7,888 nucleotides of DNA from contig NVXO02000008.1 of NCBI GenBank assembly GCA_002733945.2, positions 36,854-44,741 on the forward strand, read 5' to 3'. The stretch comes from Sulfurimonas sp. GTDB lineage: Bacteria; Campylobacterota; Campylobacteria; Campylobacterales; Sulfurimonadaceae. A program made the translations under genes and the position numbers. Shown piece by piece: positions 5,555 through 7,888 of this stretch; position 1 is the first letter of the stretch, and every line of letters starts with the position of its first letter. The notes beneath the pieces are model-generated. The model saw nothing but the letters and a program-made list of their open reading frames with translations. It made no database searches and was not told the DNA's origin.

Positions 5555-5903
5555 GAAATGAGTAATTACCCACATACAACTACATTTAAAATCCAAAAAA
5601 ACAAGATTAATAAAGCAGTAATTGGTGTCATAGCTATTTTGTTCAAAGAATTTATAACTTATTAAAGAACCTTTATTCTGTTTGTAACCTTTTGGTGAGG
5701 CTAAAGCAACACATCCAATTATTTGTAAAACTCAACCATCATAAAGGATATCAGGGTATTAGCACTGTTAATGATTTAATGACAAAAATATGGCAAAATA
5801 CCGTACAAAATATTACACATTTCATTTTTCACAGTCGCAGAGTACTCTAGTGAGAAAAAAACTTTTTATATTATGATGTTTAAAAATACCTAGGATTAAT
5901 CCG
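5555..5903. other. Non-coding stretch upstream of the DinD-like pseudogene
   Basis: No convincing gene is seen in these 349 bases; the longest + strand frame from the ATG at 5558 gives only 34 uninformative codons. The region contains the 25-bp inverted repeat, a perfect 10-bp palindrome AGAGTACTCT (5839-5848), a possible -10 box TATTAT (5869-5874), and a second perfect 10-bp palindrome GGATTAATCC (5893-5902) ending one base before the pseudogene ATG. The palindromes could be relics of an operator for the DNA-binding protein once encoded downstream. Confidence 0.4.
5694..5718 (-). repeat. 25-bp inverted copy of the sequence at 4354-4378
   Basis: The reverse complement of this stretch matches 4354-4378 at 24 of 25 positions, the exception being T for G at the tenth base. 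Similarity stops at both edges. The two copies bracket about 1.3 kb holding the DUF4258/DUF2283 pair, the coiled-coil gene and the decayed 90-bp repeat, like the ends of a composite insertion. Confidence 0.7.
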
Positions 5904-6377
5904 ATGAATCAAGAAAATACTATAAAAATATTTGAAGAAAAAAATGTCCGAACTGTTTGGGATGGAGATAAAGAAGATTGGTTTATTTGTATTGTTGATG
6001 TGATTACAGTATTGACAGAGAGTAAGAACCCTCAAGCATACTGAAGAAAGCTAAGGCAACGACTTAAAGAAGAGGGAAATGAAACCGTGACAAATTGTCA
6101 CGGTTTAAAAATGAAAGCTCCTGATTCAAAGATGAGACTTACAGATGTAGCTAGTACTGAGCAACTTTTTAGACTCATACAGTCCATACCATCGCCAAAA
6201 GCAGAACCATTTAAACTTTGGTTATCAATTCTTGCTAAAGAACGAAAATAAAATAAAAAAGTAGCCAAACTAGATGAAAATGTTGCTAAAATAGCGAAAG
6301 AAGAACTTGAAACACAAACAGGTAAAAAAGTTGTAACTAGTTTAAGTGCTAAAAAAATACTGGAAGATAAAAAATGA
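5904..6377 (+). pseudogene. DinD/BRO-family (prophage antirepressor-like) pseudogene
   Basis: The frame starts at ATG 5904 with IKIFEEKNVRTVWDGDKEDW and continues IVDVITVLTES, the BRO-N-like start of DinD-type proteins. At 6042-6044 a TGA replaces the tryptophan expected in the family's AYWRKL; TGG is used for Trp elsewhere in the window, so this is nonsense and not recoding. The same frame continues with RLKEEGNETVTNCHGLKM and FRLIQSIPSPKAEPFKLWL, a hallmark block, to a TAA at 6249-6251. It resumes directly with NKKVAKLDENVAKIAKEELE and QTGKKVV, the family C-terminus. The central 100 or so residues usually found between these blocks are gone, apparently by in-frame deletion. E. coli DinD has about 274 residues; 157 codons remain here. 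DinD is damage-inducible in E. coli and related proteins occur on prophages. The final TGA overlaps the pdxA ATG. Confidence 0.88.
6082..6106. repeat. Perfect 25-bp palindrome inside the DinD-like pseudogene
   Basis: AAACCGTGACAA (6082-6093) is followed by one A and then its exact reverse complement (6095-6106). As RNA it would form a CCGTGAC/GTCACGG stem with a short A+T loop, flanked by AAA before and TTT after on both strands, the shape of a small bidirectional terminator. It encodes the conserved ETVTNCHGL block, so its symmetry may instead follow from the protein sequence. Confidence 0.75.
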
Positions 6378-7297
6378 CAAGAAATATAGCAATAAGTATA
6401 GGTGATTTAAACGGTGTCGGAGTAGAGATAGCCTTAAAGTCTCACGAGGAAGTTTCAAAACTCTGTAATCCTATTTACTGTATAAATGCCGATCTACTTG
6501 CTCAAGCAGCAAAACTTTTAAATGTAAGTGTTCCAGATGACTTTACACTCCAAGAAGTAGAAGGTTCGTTTAACATACAAGCAGGAGTAGTAAACGCAGA
6601 GTCGGGTCGCTACTCTTATGACTCTTTTATGGCAGGTATCAAACTCTGTGAAGAAAAAAAGGCTGATAGCGTTGTGACTATGCCCATACATAAAGAAGCT
6701 TGGATGATGGCTGGTTTAGAGTACAAAGGGCACACTGACCTACTTCGCCAACATTTTGATGCAGATGCCATCATGATGCTTGGTTGTCCTGAGATGTTTG
6801 TTGCACTTGTGACGGAACATATCCCTCTTAGAGATGTTACAAAAGTAGTAAAGTACAAAATGCTCAAGCAGTTTTTACTCAACTTGCAAAAAGAGATTCC
6901 TCAAGAGAAAGTTGCCGTACTAGGAATAAATCCTCATGCAGGTGATAACGGTGTTTTAGGACATGAAGATATGCGAATCCTAAAAGCCATTAAAAGTGTA
7001 AATAAACAGCTTGGATGGGAGCAATTTTTCGGTCCCATAGTTCCTGATGTTGCGTTTACACCTCACTTTCGTAAAAACTATCATTATTATGTTGCAATGT
7101 ATCACGATCAAGGGCTTGGACCCCTTAAAGCATTGCACTTTGATGAAAGTGTAAATATTTCTTTAAACCTACCAATAGTAAGAACATCAGTAGACCATGG
7201 TACTGCGTTTGACATCGCTTACCAAGGTAAGGCTAAAACACTTTCATACATAAACGCAGTAAAGAGTGCTATACTGCTACATAAAAGGAAAATATAA
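6374..7297 (+). CDS. pdxA: 4-hydroxythreonine-4-phosphate dehydrogenase PdxA
   Basis: PdxA oxidises 4-phosphohydroxy-L-threonine with NAD(P)+; the product decarboxylates to 3-amino-2-oxopropyl phosphate, the substrate of PdxJ. The 307-residue protein opens with ISIGDLNGVGVEIALK, the epsilonproteobacterial version of the GDPaGIGpE motif. It then shows MPIHKEAW with the KGHTDLL substrate segment, and three histidines in the family's metal-binding contexts: H149 in EHIPLRDV, H188 in NPHAGDNG and H244 in YHDQGLGPLK. The C-terminal RTSVDHGTAFDIAYQGKA block is intact. E. coli PdxA has 329 residues, so the length is normal. ATG 6374 begins right at the conserved strand and is preceded by GGAAG (6362-6366). 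That site lies inside the DinD-like pseudogene, whose last TGA overlaps this ATG. The next gene overlaps by one base. Identity secure. Confidence 0.97.
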   Translation: MTRNIAISIGDLNGVGVEIALKSHEEVSKLCNPIYCINADLLAQAAKLLNVSVPDDFTLQEVEGSFNIQAGVVNAESGRYSYDSFMAGIKLCEEKKADSVVTMPIHKEAWMMAGLEYKGHTDLLRQHFDADAIMMLGCPEMFVALVTEHIPLRDVTKVVKYKMLKQFLLNLQKEIPQEKVAVLGINPHAGDNGVLGHEDMRILKAIKSVNKQLGWEQFFGPIVPDVAFTPHFRKNYHYYVAMYHDQGLGPLKALHFDESVNISLNLPIVRTSVDHGTAFDIAYQGKAKTLSYINAVKSAILLHKRKI

Positions 7298-7888
7298 TGC
7301 GTAAAGAAAAAACATTTCAAGAGGCAATGGCGTTTCGTCATGCTTGTAAGGTATTTGATGAGAGTAAAAAGATAAGTAAAGAAGATATGCTCACTATACT
7401 CGAAGCAGGACGTACATCACCCTCTTCTTTTGGTATGGAAGCTTGGAAGTTTCTAGTTATAACAAATGCTGACTTAAAAGCAAAACTAAAACCTGCATGT
7501 TGGGATCAAGTACAAGTTACTTCTTGTTCTCACTTAGTTATAGTTCTAGCTGGGATTGACTCACTAAAACCACAAAGTGGAGAAGTAGAGAAACGCTTTG
7601 CTCGTCGTAATATGCCACAAGAAAATTTAGACTTTTATCTTGGACTTTATGCTAGTCACTTAGAAAAAGTACTTTCATCAGATGAAAACATTTTCTCTTG
7701 GAGTGTAAGACAGACTTATATTGCTGCGGCAAATATGATGACTGGTGCTGCTGTACTAGGAATTGACTCTTGTCCTATTGAGGGTTGCGAAAAAGAAAAA
7801 GTGGAAGAGATTTTAGAACTTGACACTTCAAAGTATCAACTCTCTATGGTTTTACCTTTTGGTTATAGACTAAATGAACAGTCAAAGC
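7297..7888 (+). CDS. RdxA/NfsB-like FMN-dependent NAD(P)H nitroreductase (3' end outside window)
   Basis: The frame runs open from ATG 7297 to the window end, giving 197 residues of a family usually 200-220 long, so only a short tail is missing. It is a nitroreductase-fold flavoenzyme, expected to be a cytoplasmic homodimer that reduces nitro compounds or quinones with NAD(P)H. Features seen: FRHACKVFDESKKI near the N-terminus, where FMN phosphate is bound; RTSPSSFGMEAWKF (39-52), the SPSSxxxQPW-type flavin loop; SWSVRQTYIAAANMM (134-148); GIDSCPIEG (155-163); and VLPFGY (185-190). Among known members it is closest in style to Helicobacter RdxA, but I cannot separate RdxA, FrxA and NfsB without a tree, so no symbol is given. 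Its ATG shares an A with the pdxA stop (TAATG), and AAGGAA at 7285-7290 is a good ribosome-binding site. Confidence 0.9.
   Translation, partial: MRKEKTFQEAMAFRHACKVFDESKKISKEDMLTILEAGRTSPSSFGMEAWKFLVITNADLKAKLKPACWDQVQVTSCSHLVIVLAGIDSLKPQSGEVEKRFARRNMPQENLDFYLGLYASHLEKVLSSDENIFSWSVRQTYIAAANMMTGAAVLGIDSCPIEGCEKEKVEEILELDTSKYQLSMVLPFGYRLNEQSK

Noticed and set aside
5465..5579. N-terminal 40 codons of the minus-strand frame ending at 5370
   Set aside because: They are read through the 90-bp repeat and look non-protein-like, so only the part left of 5465 is treated as gene remnant.
5558..5662. 34-codon + strand frame from the ATG at 5558
   Set aside because: It is short, has no ribosome-binding site and begins right at the end of the repeat; no family resemblance.
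6042..6044. TGA read as tryptophan by an alternative genetic code
   Set aside because: TGG serves for Trp and TGA ends other genes here (3472-3474, 4751-4753), and the same relic carries another stop and a deletion, so decay is the simpler explanation.
6616..6882. Minus-strand 88-codon frame opposite pdxA
   Set aside because: It is antisense to conserved PdxA motifs and lacks any feature of its own.

Overview
The window looks like a chromosomal segment of a Campylobacterota (epsilonproteobacterial) organism of the Sulfurimonas/Sulfuricurvum/Arcobacter kind. The evidence is the low G+C, the epsilon-style PdxA N-terminus (GDLNGVGVEI where most bacteria have GDPaGIGpE), an RdxA-like nitroreductase, and the pdxJ/pdxA order also known from Helicobacter. 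The genus call is inference.

Layout. The edges are housekeeping: the 3' end of pdxJ (1-516), then pdxA (6374-7297) overlapping by one base the start of an RdxA/NfsB-type nitroreductase that runs off the right end. PdxJ and PdxA act in the same branch of vitamin B6 synthesis, and their genes are normally neighbours in this group. Here about 5.86 kb of accessory DNA (517-6373) separates them.

The accessory block has four parts. (1) A single-chain type IIG restriction-modification enzyme (538-3474) is translationally coupled (ATGA) to a two-helix membrane protein resembling the superinfection-exclusion SieB family (3471-4238). Together they look like a two-gene anti-phage module. G+C drops sharply inside the R-M gene just after the catalytic NPPY motif, so the target-recognition half and the SieB-like gene seem to have a different history from the nuclease/methylase core. 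(2) A repeat-rich junction (about 4189-4500) holds a pristine 90-bp twin-hairpin element, a second structured stretch and a 13-bp direct repeat on both sides. (3) A small cargo segment (4508-5464) carries a DUF4258/DUF2283 toxin-antitoxin-like pair on the + strand, and a coiled-coil protein with a truncated upstream partner on the - strand. It is closed by a decayed second copy of the 90-bp element and an inverted copy of a 25-bp sequence found beside the first. (4) A doubly broken DinD/BRO-family (prophage antirepressor-like) pseudogene (5904-6377) has its last in-frame remnant overlapping the pdxA start codon as ATGA. It contains a perfect 25-bp palindrome.

How it fits together. The site behaves like an insertion hotspot between two co-functional B6 genes. 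All long accessory genes except the coiled-coil unit point the same way as pdxJ and pdxA, so transcription could still cross the block, but pdxA now depends on sequences supplied by decayed foreign DNA. No CRISPR array, tRNA, integrase or intact transposase is visible. The most promising candidate for an undescribed system is the type IIG enzyme plus SieB-like membrane protein pair.
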